Shown here: positions 1 to 8,864 of the stretch, in pieces
How the letters are laid out: each line of letters begins with the position of its first letter
How positions within the stretch are numbered: the first letter of the stretch is position 1
Assembly: GCA_023433505.1 (NCBI GenBank)
Contig: JAEZCO010000030.1
Span: 55,215 to 119,214 of the forward strand
Direction: 5' to 3'
Length of the DNA: 64,000 nucleotides
Origin: Bacillota bacterium
Lineage (GTDB): Bacteria > Bacillota > Clostridia > Acetivibrionales > DTU013
Notes under the pieces: generated by a model
Databases searched by the model: none
The model's input: the letters and a program-made list of their open reading frames with translations, nothing else
Told to the model about the DNA's origin: nothing
Translations under genes and position numbers: made by a program

Positions 1-252
1 GATGCCAACGCCGTACTGGAAAAGGATCCTGGCTTCACAGTAGAATATGAAGAGGGGCTGCCGGGAGGCGTGGTCGCTGTCAGAGGCGCTGCGACTAGGA
101 GCAATCCTGCGGTGTGGGGCGGTGAGCTGAGGCAAAGTCCGGGGTACAGTATAACCTGTCGCCGGAAAACCGGTAAGTTTCCAGAAAAAGGCTGCCGGAA
201 CAAGACAAAAAACGGCAGGAATATTCGAAGATTTGCCGAATCTATCCTTTAA
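1..252 (+). CDS. C-terminal end of an unidentified protein (truncated by window edge)
   Basis: The first frame is open from base 1 to a TAA ending at 252, so this is probably the tail of a gene that begins before the window. The first 30 codons look protein-like (DANAVLEKDPGFTVEYEEGL, followed by GGVVAVRG), with an alternating pattern typical of a beta-sandwich end. The last 40 codons are Lys/Arg/Asn-rich and much less convincing, so the real frame may be lost partway. No family is recognised. An AraC regulator follows 27 bases later on the same strand. Confidence 0.35.
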   Translation, partial: DANAVLEKDPGFTVEYEEGLPGGVVAVRGAATRSNPAVWGGELRQSPGYSITCRRKTGKFPEKGCRNKTKNGRNIRRFAESIL

Positions 253-279
253 CATAAATAAACTTCAAGGAAGGATGTT

Positions 280-1218
280 ATGGGGGACGATAAGGCAGAA
301 AGCTTGTTGGATTACAGGGAAGGCTTCAGGAAGCTGCAGGCTATTGTATATAAGGATTTATATATCAATGGGGCCTGTTTCAGGCTATTGGCCGTGAATC
401 TTCTGGACTACGGTCCGGGGTGGAGTGTAAAGAAGCACAAGCATTCCTTTTTTGAAGCCTGCTATATAACGGAAAACAGTACATACACCACAATTAATGA
501 AAAGGAGTATTGCTTGAATCCGGGGCAGTTCTATATACTCCCGCCCGGCACGTTCCATTCGCACCGCCAGGATGCTGAAACAGGGCATCTGGGTTTCGGG
601 CTGCGCTGGGAGATTAAAAGGGATTACCCGGGAGGAGGCCGGTATGAAAATACCTTTCCGGGGGTTGAATACGTGTGGGACAGGCGCTTAAATGTACATG
701 CCCATCCGGCAGCCGATGAAAAGGGCGATGTGCTGGGGTCCATGATGAAGCTTTTGAATATGCCCGCCGGAAAAATCAACCCTATAGCTCTTCAAATGGA
801 GGCATTTCAGTGCATATCGCTTATTTCCGGATTTTATACCGGTGGGATCAAGGAAGGCGCCAATGAAAAAAGCCAATCCTTTATTGAAAACAAGACCGTG
901 GAAGCGGCGGTGGGCTTTATTGACGAAAACTATACGGGGGGCATTGCCGTCGAAGACGTGGCACAATTTGTCCACGTCAGCTATGTGCAGCTTTACAGGC
1001 TTTTCAAAAGTTATCTGGGGGATACGATCTCGGGATATCTAAACCGGAAGCGCATGGGTAAGGCGCAGCAGCTCCTGGTTTCCAGCAATAAGTCCGTAGG
1101 AAATATCGCTTTGGAAACAGGGTTTAACAGTGAGAATCATTTTTGCAGGGCTTTCAAGAAGTTCTGCGGGGTGACTCCCATGGAATACCGGGCGGCAAAG
1201 GGGCAGTTATCGGAATAA
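280..1218 (+). CDS. AraC-family transcriptional regulator with cupin-like sensor domain
   Basis: A 312-residue one-component regulator. The N-terminal half (about residues 15-130) has the beta-rich pattern of the AraC ligand-binding cupin, including HKHSFFEACYI and the GQFYILPPGTFHSH strand-turn typical of sugar sensors. The C-terminal 100 residues hold two helix-turn-helix units (IAVEDVAQFVHVSYVQLYRLF and the VGNIALETGFNSENHFCRAF signature). A ribosome site AAGGAAGG lies just before the ATG. It sits directly upstream of two URO-D-like methyltransferase genes on the same strand, so it is a candidate regulator of them. The ligand cannot be told from sequence. Family assignment is secure. Confidence 0.9.
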   Translation: MGDDKAESLLDYREGFRKLQAIVYKDLYINGACFRLLAVNLLDYGPGWSVKKHKHSFFEACYITENSTYTTINEKEYCLNPGQFYILPPGTFHSHRQDAETGHLGFGLRWEIKRDYPGGGRYENTFPGVEYVWDRRLNVHAHPAADEKGDVLGSMMKLLNMPAGKINPIALQMEAFQCISLISGFYTGGIKEGANEKSQSFIENKTVEAAVGFIDENYTGGIAVEDVAQFVHVSYVQLYRLFKSYLGDTISGYLNRKRMGKAQQLLVSSNKSVGNIALETGFNSENHFCRAFKKFCGVTPMEYRAAKGQLSE

Positions 1219-1244
1219 TGAACAACGTCACAGTCCCCCTGCTC
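1219..1244 (+). repeat. Solo left end of a repeated transposon-like element (copy 1)
   Basis: Starting one base after the AraC stop codon there is a 22-base match (1219-1240) to the left end of the 194-bp element at 54455 and to a third copy at 33888. The shared core is TGAACAACGTCACAG followed by a run of C. Copy 1 diverges after 1240. No right end is seen nearby. It may be a relic of an excised or deleted element. Confidence 0.6.
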
Positions 1245-1352
1245 GGAAATTGAAAGAATATGTTAAAAAGATGAAAGAAAAGTAAAACTGCGTCAAAGCC
1301 TTTCAAGATATAATCTTTATAGGAATATGATTATATGTCGGGAGGCTTTAGG

Positions 1353-2474
1353 ATGAATTATCGTGAAAGATTTGAGGCTGCTTTAAACCATCGGCCTGTT
1401 GACCGGGTACCCTTCGATTTGAGTGGCACACCTCATACCGGAATCGACCATCTTCAATCGGTGGAAAAATTGAGGAAACTGCTGGGCTTTAGCGAAAACG
1501 ATGACCACTGGTACAAAAAGGCGGATGAACGGATTTTAAAATACTTTGACATCGACATCCGAAGGGTCGGAGATATATTGGAACCGGAAAATACGCTGTC
1601 CCGCAGGATTTCAGACAATGAATCCATCGACTGCTGGGGTGTAAAGAGGCTTTTCACAGGTTTATACTGCGATATTATCGAATCCCCCCTGAAAGGTGCA
1701 AGTATAGAGGATCTGGAGAGGTTTCCCTGGCCTCAGGCAGAAAAAATAGACAGGAAACAGGTCGACGAGTTCCGGGAGCAGGCAAAAAAGCTGTATAACG
1801 AGACAGAGTATGTGGTGTGCGCGGAGCATCCGGTTTTTGGCGTGCTGGAGCTTGGCTGCTGGATGTGCGGTTTTGACGAGTTCTTTCTGAAAATGGCCAT
1901 GGAGCCTGAATTTGTGGTCCGGTTCTTTGATAAGGTACTGGATTATCAAAAGAAGGTAATTGAAATCTATTATTGCGCCCTAGGGGAGTATATACACTTT
2001 ACAACAAGCGGAGACGATTTCGGCACCCAAACCGGCCCTTTCGTGTCGCCGGCCATGTTCGACGAGCTTATCAAGCCTTATTTGAAGGAAAGAATCAGCT
2101 ATACGAAGAAATTCACCGGGGCATACTTCTTCCAGCATACCTGCGGTTCGGTGCACGCCCTGATTCCAAGCCTTATTGAAGCCGGAGTGAATATTCTGAA
2201 CCCGATCCAGCCCAATGCAAGAAATATGGAACCGGACAGGCTCAAAAAGGATTATGGAGATTCCATCACCTTCTGGGGAGGAATCGATACACAGCACATC
2301 CTGCCCAACGGGACCACCGAAGATGTAAAAAGGGAAGTTTTCAGCGTATTGGACAAAATAGCGTACAACGGCGGTTATGTGCTGGCACCCGCCCACAATA
2401 TCCAGCCGGATGTGCCCCCGGAGAATATCGTCGCATTGTTTGAGGCGGGCAGGGAGTATTTCAAGGGAAAGTAA
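1353..2474 (+). CDS. Uroporphyrinogen decarboxylase (URO-D) family protein, MtaA/CmuA-like methyltransferase
   Basis: A 373-residue protein of the URO-D superfamily. The N-terminus YRERFEAALNHRPVDRVPFD is the hallmark of the branch that includes corrinoid-dependent methyltransferases (MtaA, MtbA, CmuA), not haem-pathway HemE. The HTCGSVHALIPSLIEAGV segment carries the His-X-Cys pair used for zinc binding in that branch, and the conserved tail APAHNIQPDVPPENI is present. The start at 1353 is preferred over an upstream ATG at 1335 because GGGAGG (1340-1345) lies 7 bases before it. A second URO-D paralogue follows. No corrinoid protein gene lies next to them in the window, so the methyl donor is unknown. 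O-demethylation of plant aromatics is one inference. Confidence 0.85.
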   Translation: MNYRERFEAALNHRPVDRVPFDLSGTPHTGIDHLQSVEKLRKLLGFSENDDHWYKKADERILKYFDIDIRRVGDILEPENTLSRRISDNESIDCWGVKRLFTGLYCDIIESPLKGASIEDLERFPWPQAEKIDRKQVDEFREQAKKLYNETEYVVCAEHPVFGVLELGCWMCGFDEFFLKMAMEPEFVVRFFDKVLDYQKKVIEIYYCALGEYIHFTTSGDDFGTQTGPFVSPAMFDELIKPYLKERISYTKKFTGAYFFQHTCGSVHALIPSLIEAGVNILNPIQPNARNMEPDRLKKDYGDSITFWGGIDTQHILPNGTTEDVKREVFSVLDKIAYNGGYVLAPAHNIQPDVPPENIVALFEAGREYFKGK

Positions 2475-2576
2475 AATGCAATTTTTCAGTAGTCGGAGGA
2501 TAGAATTCCTGAGTTTTTTCCGATGGCGCAATGGTACAATGGTTATATAAAAGCGTTGTGCAGCCATGGAGGAAAA

Positions 2577-3533
2577 ATGAACAGAAAAGAACAGGTCAAA
2601 AAAGCGATTTATCAAAAAGGACCCGACTACGTACCGATACTCTTTTTCAATGGAGACAGGGAAACGTCCGATGTCATACTGATTGATGTCGTAAGGCATT
2701 TCATGGGGGAAGACAAGGATGTTTCGGAATGGGGCTTCCAATGGGAACGGCAGGACGGGACCATGGGCCAGCCAAAACAGGAGGTTATCAGAGACTGGAG
2801 CAGCTATAGCGGCTTGAAAGCGCCGGATGCTTATGACAAGGCCCGTTTTGGCGATGTGAAAAAGACAATGGAGCAGTTCGGGGAAAGGTATTATGTCGCA
2901 AGTCTTGTCCTGACGGGCTTTACCATCATGACCTTTCTCCGGGGCTTTGCAAATACGCTGGAGGATTTCTTTGAAAATCCGGAGGAAATAGCCGGACTGG
3001 CAGATGCCGTATTCGGCTTCGAAGAAGACATCATCAGGCAGTTGAAGGGCTATAGCTTTGACGCCGTGGCCTTTTACGATGACTGGGGAACCCAGTCCAA
3101 TCTCATCATCTCGCCCAAAATGTGGAGAGAATTTTTCAAGCCCAGATACAAGCGGCAGTTTGACCTGGCGCACAAATACGGCCTGGATGTGTATTTCCAC
3201 TGCTGCGGATATATCTATGAGATTATACCGGACTTGATAGAAATCGGCGTAGACATGCTTAACTTAAGCCAGCCCAATCTGTTTGATATTGAAAAGCTGG
3301 GGAAGGATTTCGGCGGAAAGGTCTGTTTCGTATGCCCCGTAAGCTACCAGACCACGGCAATATCCGGGACGAAGGAAGATATCTATGCGGAAGCGGGGAA
3401 GCTGATAGAAAACCTTGGGCGTTTCCGTGGAGGACTCATCGGCTATGTTGAGGAATACCCCTCCATCGGGATGCCGGATGAGAATTACAGAAGCTGCATC
3501 AATGCTTTTCAGGAGCTTGGAAGGTATAAATGA
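2577..3533 (+). CDS. Second URO-D family protein, methyltransferase-like
   Basis: A 318-residue paralogue of the preceding gene. It has the same N-terminal pattern (NRKEQVKKAIYQKGPDYVPI), a central FYDDWGTQSNLIISPKMWREF block, and a YFHCCGYIYEIIPDLIEIGV segment aligning with the His-X-Cys zinc site of the first protein. It lacks the HNIQPD-type C-terminal signature. The ATG at 2577 is chosen because GGAGG ends four bases before it, whereas the in-frame ATG at 2523 has no ribosome site. The 102-base gap from the first gene and the terminator just after suggest one transcription unit. Two divergent copies side by side suggest different substrates or a heteromer; this is inference. Confidence 0.83.
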   Translation: MNRKEQVKKAIYQKGPDYVPILFFNGDRETSDVILIDVVRHFMGEDKDVSEWGFQWERQDGTMGQPKQEVIRDWSSYSGLKAPDAYDKARFGDVKKTMEQFGERYYVASLVLTGFTIMTFLRGFANTLEDFFENPEEIAGLADAVFGFEEDIIRQLKGYSFDAVAFYDDWGTQSNLIISPKMWREFFKPRYKRQFDLAHKYGLDVYFHCCGYIYEIIPDLIEIGVDMLNLSQPNLFDIEKLGKDFGGKVCFVCPVSYQTTAISGTKEDIYAEAGKLIENLGRFRGGLIGYVEEYPSIGMPDENYRSCINAFQELGRYK

Positions 3534-3559
3534 AACGGTTTTTAGCCGCAAACTCCAGA

Positions 3560-3586
3560 CCCAGGAATAGAGTTCCTGGGTTTTTT
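3560..3586 (+). terminator. Rho-independent terminator after the URO-D pair
   Basis: Perfect 8-bp stem CCCAGGAA (3560-3567) / TTCCTGGG (3573-3580) with a 5-base loop, followed at once by six T. It lies 27 bases after the second URO-D stop codon and closes that transcription unit. Confidence 0.88.
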
Positions 3587-4224
3587 GTTGTGCATATGCA
3601 TTGTTTTACAAAAATCTCATCAACCGTGAATCTCTTAATCCTGCTTCACTTCTCAGGTCGAGGAAGGAAGTGAACGCCTCATTAAAACGGTTATAGCTAT
3701 TTTGTGAGGCCGATACTACCATGGAAAAGATAAGTCGACATCGTTGGTGTAGAAAATATGGATTCGAGAAGATAGTAAGCTGAAATATAAGCCATTGAAG
3801 ATAGATAATAGAATAAAATGTCGGATTAGTAATAAATATGTCAATAAAGAAACGTTTGCATAAAATTACAACCATAGTAAAATTATTTTGTTATTATCCT
3901 ATTTTCCACATTTACAAGTAGATAAACCTACCGGGATGAGGCAGAGTATGAAATTATATAAAATATCGTTATAACTTTTTAAAATCCATTCTTTTTAAAA
4001 ATATCGTATGAATATAAAATGAATCTTATAAAAATCACAAAAATAATTTTGCATTGAAGAATTTTTTACCTCCATAAGTTAAGGAATTCAAGCGCGATGT
4101 AGAATTTTTATCATGTCGGTATAGATCGAAATGATAGCGTTGTGATGGGGGTCTTTCATGCATTTCCTGAAGTTCGTACCACACAAAAGATCAATAAATA
4201 TAAACTATTTGAAGGAGGAAAAAA
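3587..4224. other. AT-rich gene-free interval with a possible gene relic
   Basis: No convincing intact gene in 638 bases, which are clearly more AT-rich than their surroundings. On the minus strand, 3722-3606 encodes 38 residues with protein-like composition ending SFLDLRSEAGLRDSRLMRFL and a stop. Upstream of it the frame becomes Phe/Ile-rich and looks like chance, so this may be the surviving C-terminus of a lost gene. The last 20 bases hold the ribosome site for the next gene. Transcription signals of that gene should lie here, but none is clear enough to call. Confidence 0.35.
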
Positions 4225-7200
4225 ATGATGAAATTCAGGGTTACAAAAAGGTTATTATCACTTACTATCTTATCAGCACTTATCTTTTCATGTCTTTCAA
4301 CTTCATTGACGACCAATGCTGAAGGAGAAGCCCCTGCAATTATATGGGCTTCAGACCCTACAGCGCCTGGCCAGACTTTGGCGGTGCAAGGTTATGCATT
4401 TACAAATGGTACGGCTGCAGTTAGGGTTGGACGAATAAATGACACTACTGCCGGCGCGCCTTCAGTCACTCCTCTGGTACCTCAGCAGAGGGATGTTGCG
4501 TCATTACTAAATGCAAACATTGTCCAACTCAATGATTATTCATTATCAGCAGTAATTCCTTCAACTCTTTCAAACGGTATTCTATGTTCATGGATAACTA
4601 CCTCGGGCGGTACTTCCAGACCGATTGTTTTAAACCGTGCAACTCCGGAGTGGGCTGAAGGGCAATATGTTCAGAAAGGAAAATCTCTTAGAGTTTTCGG
4701 AAGAAACTTGAGCGGACCCTCTGTTAAAGCATATATCCAATCGAAAACAAGAGGCGGCGGGCAGTTTATAAACGTATCCAATTGCACTGATTATGCAGCC
4801 GCTATTGATATCCCGGCCTCATTGCCGGATGGAGATTATTATATATGGATACACAACGGTTTTGGCGGTAACTTCGGCTGGGGTTCTCCAATAACCGTAA
4901 CAATAGCTGATGACCCTAGAGCATCCTGGCCTTCTACACCATATGACGTAACTTCATATGGCGCCGACAAGACTGGAAAAAGCGACAGCACAGCAGCAAT
5001 ACAAAAAGCACTGGATGCCGCAAGAAACAATGGAGGGGGTATAGTATACCTCCCTAACGGTACCTACGAGGTTGACGGAACTCTTGAGGTATTTGCAAAG
5101 ACAAGACTTATGGGGGAGTCTAAAACCGGAGTAATTCTTAAAGATTCTTTGGCAGCGGGATATAGAAATGTGCTTATAAATGGCGATACGGCGTTTGGAA
5201 TAGAGAATCTGTCTATAGATGTTTCCAAGTGTTATAAGGCTGTTGCGGCTCCAAAATATATGGCAAACAGAGCGCTTGGTATCATGTGGTGGTACCCTAC
5301 AAAAGTAAGAAACCCGGCTAATCCATGGCCTAACCCCTGGAAGCCCTCAGATGACTCACTGAATGTATATTCATACAAAGGGGTATCCAAGGACTTCTAT
5401 GTCAGTAATACAAGTATAAAGAACTCTGTACCAATGAATGCAAGACCTGCCGACATGAATGCAAGTATTACCTGTATTGCCAATGCAGGAGATAATACAC
5501 TTATCACTAACAATGACCTGACAAGCGACGGAAACATCACTGATTTGTACAATTGTTATAATTTAAAGGTTGCGAGCAATAACTATTCATATATCACGGC
5601 TAATAATTGTGAGACTAACGCACAGGGATGCTGTAACGTGGTATGGGAGAAAAATAATTTTGATGGGATGGCCAATAAGGTAAATAATGCGGATGCATCA
5701 GGCATGTTTTTCCAGTATGGGTGCTATAAAACTGAGAATCTATATATAGCAGAGAACTATGTTCACGATGTCGTTGGGGGAAACAGGGGTGAAGGCATAT
5801 GTTTTGACGGTGCGCCCAGTGAATCCGGAACAATGCTTTGGGCAACAGCAGCTTCAGCGGCATCAACTTCCGTACAGGTTGACCTTAACAAGGCTTATTG
5901 CTCAAAAAGCAGCCCTGTTTCATCGAATGCAAATTACTGCCTGCCGGTAATACGCAATTCATCTCTTTCACAATATGCTGAATATGCAGGCTATTTTGAC
6001 AATAAGCTTGACACTGATTATATGATAGGAAACACGATTGCGATCATAGCCGGTAAAGGGAAAGGGCAGATGAGGCAAATAATATCCAATACAGCAAATA
6101 CCATCAATATAGATAAGCAATGGGATGTGATACCGGATACATCATCGGTGATTCTGGTAGGAAAAATGGCTAAAAATGCTCTTATTGTAAACAACAAAAT
6201 CGAGAGATGTGAAAGACCTATCCTGATGTGGTCACATTGTACGAATTTGGTAACAGCCGGTAACTATATTGACCAATATCCGGTTCGGAACAATCCGGGA
6301 GACACCAATGTGAACAACTGGGGAATAACGGAATCGTCCGTTGCTTATCCTCCGAATTCTATAAATGGTCGTTTTGAGGGGTTCAACTATATAGTAAATA
6401 ATACTGTAAATGCACAAGGAATGTTCATTTTATCAGATGCCATGGTGATAAAAGACCCCGGGTCTAATACGGTCGGGGAAGGCACTTTATTCATGCGAAG
6501 TGTGTACAGGGATAATATTTTGAATAACGGCCTGAACATAAAGATAGGTGGCTGGGCATCCGATTACAACGGCGTTACGCAGAGCCTGCCTGAAATAGAC
6601 GGTCTCGTTTTTGACCATAACATATTGACTAACGGAGATGCAGACGTAGTGATTAATAGTACGGATGCTGCGAGTGTTGCAAATACGGTTATCTATAGCA
6701 ATCGGCAGGATCTTGCAAAGGGCAAACCCACAAGCTCAAGCTGTTATGCATGGGATTGTGTTTCTTCCAACGGGAATGACGGCAATCCAACCACCTTCTG
6801 GCACAGTTCAGTGAATAGCAGTGATACAAAGCCTGTATGGTGGCAGGTAGACTTGGGTTCATCCAAGCAGATAGGAGGGTTTGAGCTTGATTTCTTTAAT
6901 GGGACTGCTTATACGGGAGAGAGAAAGAATTTCAAGATAGAAGGAAGCAATGACCCGAATTTTGCTTCAGGAGTTGTATTGTTGGCAGAACAGGGAAGTG
7001 ATGCTGCAGGAGGTTCAACATGGAGGGCGGATTCTCTCAACACATCAGGCAGTTTCAGATATATTCGGGCCTCAAAGACGGTAAAGGAATCCGGAGACCC
7101 CTATACAAACATATACTGGGCTTTCAGGGATTTCAGAGTGTTCGGGTATACGCCAACGCCTGTTCAAAGCAATATATTGTCCCAGGGGATGTCTGCAAGC

Positions 7201-7614
7201 GCCAGCTCCTATTCATGGGACTGCTATGCTTCAAATGGCAATGACGGCATCAGCTCCACCTTTTGGCACAGTTCAGTGAATGGTACTGATAACCCATTAT
7301 GGTGGCAGGTTGATTTGGGCAGTGCAAAGAATATCAGCGGGTTTGAGTTGGACTTCTACCATGACTCCGCCTATTCGGGGGAGAGAAGGAACTTCAAGGT
7401 AGAAGGAAGCAACGACCCGAACTTTGCGACCGGGGTTACCTTGCTTGCACAGCAGGGGTCTACCGTTGTACAAAGTAATACCTGGAGTGCAACCTCAGGA
7501 GATACGGCAAGTACCTTCAGGTATATAAGGGTAACAAAGACGGTGCGCGAAGCGGGTGACTCATATGGAACAATATATTGGTGCTTTAGAGAGTTAAGGG
7601 TATATGGGCATTAA
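4225..7614 (+). CDS. Secreted beta-helix (pectate-lyase-3/GH55-like) protein with two F5/8 type C domains
   Basis: A 1129-residue exported protein. Residues 1-32 form a signal peptide (basic start, hydrophobic core, then TTNAEGEA). Residues about 33-232 look like two Ig-like beta modules. From about 234 the DVTSYGADKTGKSDSTAAIQ motif opens a right-handed parallel beta-helix of the pectate-lyase-3/GH55 superfamily, running to about 820. The C-terminus carries two tandem F5/8 type C (CBM32-like) sugar-binding domains, about 828-975 and 980-1129, sharing FWHSSVN, WWQVDLGS and a GSNDPNFA motif. AAGGAGG lies 6 bases before the ATG. It precedes a two-component/ABC importer locus, which suggests extracellular attack on pectin or rhamnogalacturonan. 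The exact bond cleaved is not determinable. Confidence 0.85.
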   Translation: MMKFRVTKRLLSLTILSALIFSCLSTSLTTNAEGEAPAIIWASDPTAPGQTLAVQGYAFTNGTAAVRVGRINDTTAGAPSVTPLVPQQRDVASLLNANIVQLNDYSLSAVIPSTLSNGILCSWITTSGGTSRPIVLNRATPEWAEGQYVQKGKSLRVFGRNLSGPSVKAYIQSKTRGGGQFINVSNCTDYAAAIDIPASLPDGDYYIWIHNGFGGNFGWGSPITVTIADDPRASWPSTPYDVTSYGADKTGKSDSTAAIQKALDAARNNGGGIVYLPNGTYEVDGTLEVFAKTRLMGESKTGVILKDSLAAGYRNVLINGDTAFGIENLSIDVSKCYKAVAAPKYMANRALGIMWWYPTKVRNPANPWPNPWKPSDDSLNVYSYKGVSKDFYVSNTSIKNSVPMNARPADMNASITCIANAGDNTLITNNDLTSDGNITDLYNCYNLKVASNNYSYITANNCETNAQGCCNVVWEKNNFDGMANKVNNADASGMFFQYGCYKTENLYIAENYVHDVVGGNRGEGICFDGAPSESGTMLWATAASAASTSVQVDLNKAYCSKSSPVSSNANYCLPVIRNSSLSQYAEYAGYFDNKLDTDYMIGNTIAIIAGKGKGQMRQIISNTANTINIDKQWDVIPDTSSVILVGKMAKNALIVNNKIERCERPILMWSHCTNLVTAGNYIDQYPVRNNPGDTNVNNWGITESSVAYPPNSINGRFEGFNYIVNNTVNAQGMFILSDAMVIKDPGSNTVGEGTLFMRSVYRDNILNNGLNIKIGGWASDYNGVTQSLPEIDGLVFDHNILTNGDADVVINSTDAASVANTVIYSNRQDLAKGKPTSSSCYAWDCVSSNGNDGNPTTFWHSSVNSSDTKPVWWQVDLGSSKQIGGFELDFFNGTAYTGERKNFKIEGSNDPNFASGVVLLAEQGSDAAGGSTWRADSLNTSGSFRYIRASKTVKESGDPYTNIYWAFRDFRVFGYTPTPVQSNILSQGMSASASSYSWDCYASNGNDGISSTFWHSSVNGTDNPLWWQVDLGSAKNISGFELDFYHDSAYSGERRNFKVEGSNDPNFATGVTLLAQQGSTVVQSNTWSATSGDTASTFRYIRVTKTVREAGDSYGTIYWCFRELRVYGH

Positions 7615-7630
7615 ACTTAGATTCTGCTGT

Positions 7631-7674
7631 AGCATATGTTGCGGCCATATGCTATAATTGCCCTGAATCAGGGC
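7631..7674 (+). other. Two adjacent perfect hairpins after the beta-helix gene
   Basis: AGCATATG (7631-7638) pairs with CATATGCT (7646-7653), and GCCCTG (7660-7665) pairs with CAGGGC (7669-7674) around a 3-base loop. Neither is followed by a T run, so they are better seen as RNA-stabilising or processing structures between the enzyme gene and the regulator genes than as a standard terminator. Confidence 0.5.
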
Positions 7675-7742
7675 TTGTGCCCCGCTAAATGCTTTTGTGA
7701 GTTTTATGATCTGAACTGGAGACGGTTTTTGGGGAGAGAACG

Positions 7743-8864
7743 ATGTATAAGCTGATGATTGTGGATGATAATCCGTGGATTAGAGAGGACCTTTCAACAA
7801 TTTTAGATTGGCAGGGCATGGGGATAAGTATTGTCTGTACTTGCGCCAACGGAAAACAGGCTCTTCAGAAAATCATGGAATGGAGTCCCGATATTGTTTT
7901 AACCGACATCGCTATGCCGGTAATGAATGGAATTGAACTGGCCGAGGCTGTCAAAAACGATATGCCTGACGTCAAAGTGATCTTCATGAGCTCCTATAAC
8001 GAATTTGAATTTGCAAAATCCGCTATAGATCTGGATATCTATGGATATGTATTAAAGCCCATAGAGCCCGGGCAGCTTCAACAGGTTATCAAAAAGGTAT
8101 TGGATGTATGCTCCGAAGAATACATGCTGCAGAGCGATATATCCGAAATGAAAAAACAACTGAATGATTCATTGCCGTTATTGCAGGAGCAGTTCTTAAA
8201 GGAACTGCTCTTTGGAATGTTCGTTGAACACGAAGATATTGTGAAGAGAACACAATATTTAAAGTTTCAGCTTGGGGAAGTTTGCAGCATCGTTGTCATA
8301 ACCGTGGAAATAAATGAATATGAAAATCTTATCAGGGATAAGAGCATAGAGGATAATTATTATATAATATATTCCATGAAAAAGCTCATTCATTCATATA
8401 ATACGGATAGCCTGCGAATATTTACAACACAAACCTCTGTTAAGGAGATTTCTGCGATCCTGTTTTTTACTTCACCGGATTGTAATGGCGAGGATAGGGA
8501 AGTTCTGGATATCGCCGTGGACATAAGGGAAGATATATTCCAGAAGCTTGGTATCAGTACGACTTTAGGAATAAGTAACATGATGGCCGATTTCATTGAT
8601 ATCCCGAAATTGTATCAACAGTCGGTAAAAGCCATCAACACAAGGTTTTACGGAGATGGGACACAAATTATAAATTATAAGGAAATCGCCCTGATCCAGG
8701 AAGAGCTTCTGGATGGGGAAATTGACATGCAGTTTTTATATAAAACGCTAAAAGAATTGATTTCATATGGAAGCGAAGGTGAAATCAAAGGGTTTGTAAG
8801 CAAGTATTTGGCTCAGACACTGCAATCCTTAAAGAGGGCTATATTAAGGTGGTTTCATTTTTAA
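7743..8864 (+). CDS. YesN-type response regulator, N-terminal part (gene interrupted by a frame change)
   Basis: Residues 1-120 are a receiver domain: MYKLMIVDDNPWIRED holds the acidic pair, VLTDIAMPVMNG the phospho-acceptor Asp, and VLKPIEPGQL the conserved Lys. A coiled linker and a YesN-type middle domain follow to residue 367. The frame then ends in LKRAILRWFHF and a stop, without the AraC DNA-binding domain expected of this family (about 530 residues; compare the intact 533-residue paralogue at 57067-58668). That domain is encoded in the -1 frame from about 8834 (next entry). The receiver part alone could still be made, but it could not bind the promoter. A GGGGAGAG ribosome site precedes the ATG. 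Confidence 0.85.
   Translation: MYKLMIVDDNPWIREDLSTILDWQGMGISIVCTCANGKQALQKIMEWSPDIVLTDIAMPVMNGIELAEAVKNDMPDVKVIFMSSYNEFEFAKSAIDLDIYGYVLKPIEPGQLQQVIKKVLDVCSEEYMLQSDISEMKKQLNDSLPLLQEQFLKELLFGMFVEHEDIVKRTQYLKFQLGEVCSIVVITVEINEYENLIRDKSIEDNYYIIYSMKKLIHSYNTDSLRIFTTQTSVKEISAILFFTSPDCNGEDREVLDIAVDIREDIFQKLGISTTLGISNMMADFIDIPKLYQQSVKAINTRFYGDGTQIINYKEIALIQEELLDGEIDMQFLYKTLKELISYGSEGEIKGFVSKYLAQTLQSLKRAILRWFHF

Noticed and set aside
2481..2520. Terminator between the two URO-D genes
   Set aside because: AGGA/TCCT gives only a 4-bp stem and the T run is offset; the two genes probably share one transcript.
1980..3200. 406-codon open frame on the minus strand
   Set aside because: It runs antisense across both URO-D genes and their gap. 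The plus-strand frames carry family motifs, ribosome sites and a terminator, while the minus frame has no recognisable domain or ribosome site.
3606..3875. 89-codon minus-strand gene
   Set aside because: The first 50 codons are Phe/Ile-rich chance sequence without a ribosome site; only the last 38 codons look protein-like and are reported as a possible relic.
8826..8840. Programmed -1 frameshift in the response regulator
   Set aside because: The site C TTA AAG does not match the X XXY YYZ slippery pattern, and no stimulatory hairpin or internal Shine-Dalgarno was evident. A simple indel explains it better, so it is kept only as an alternative.
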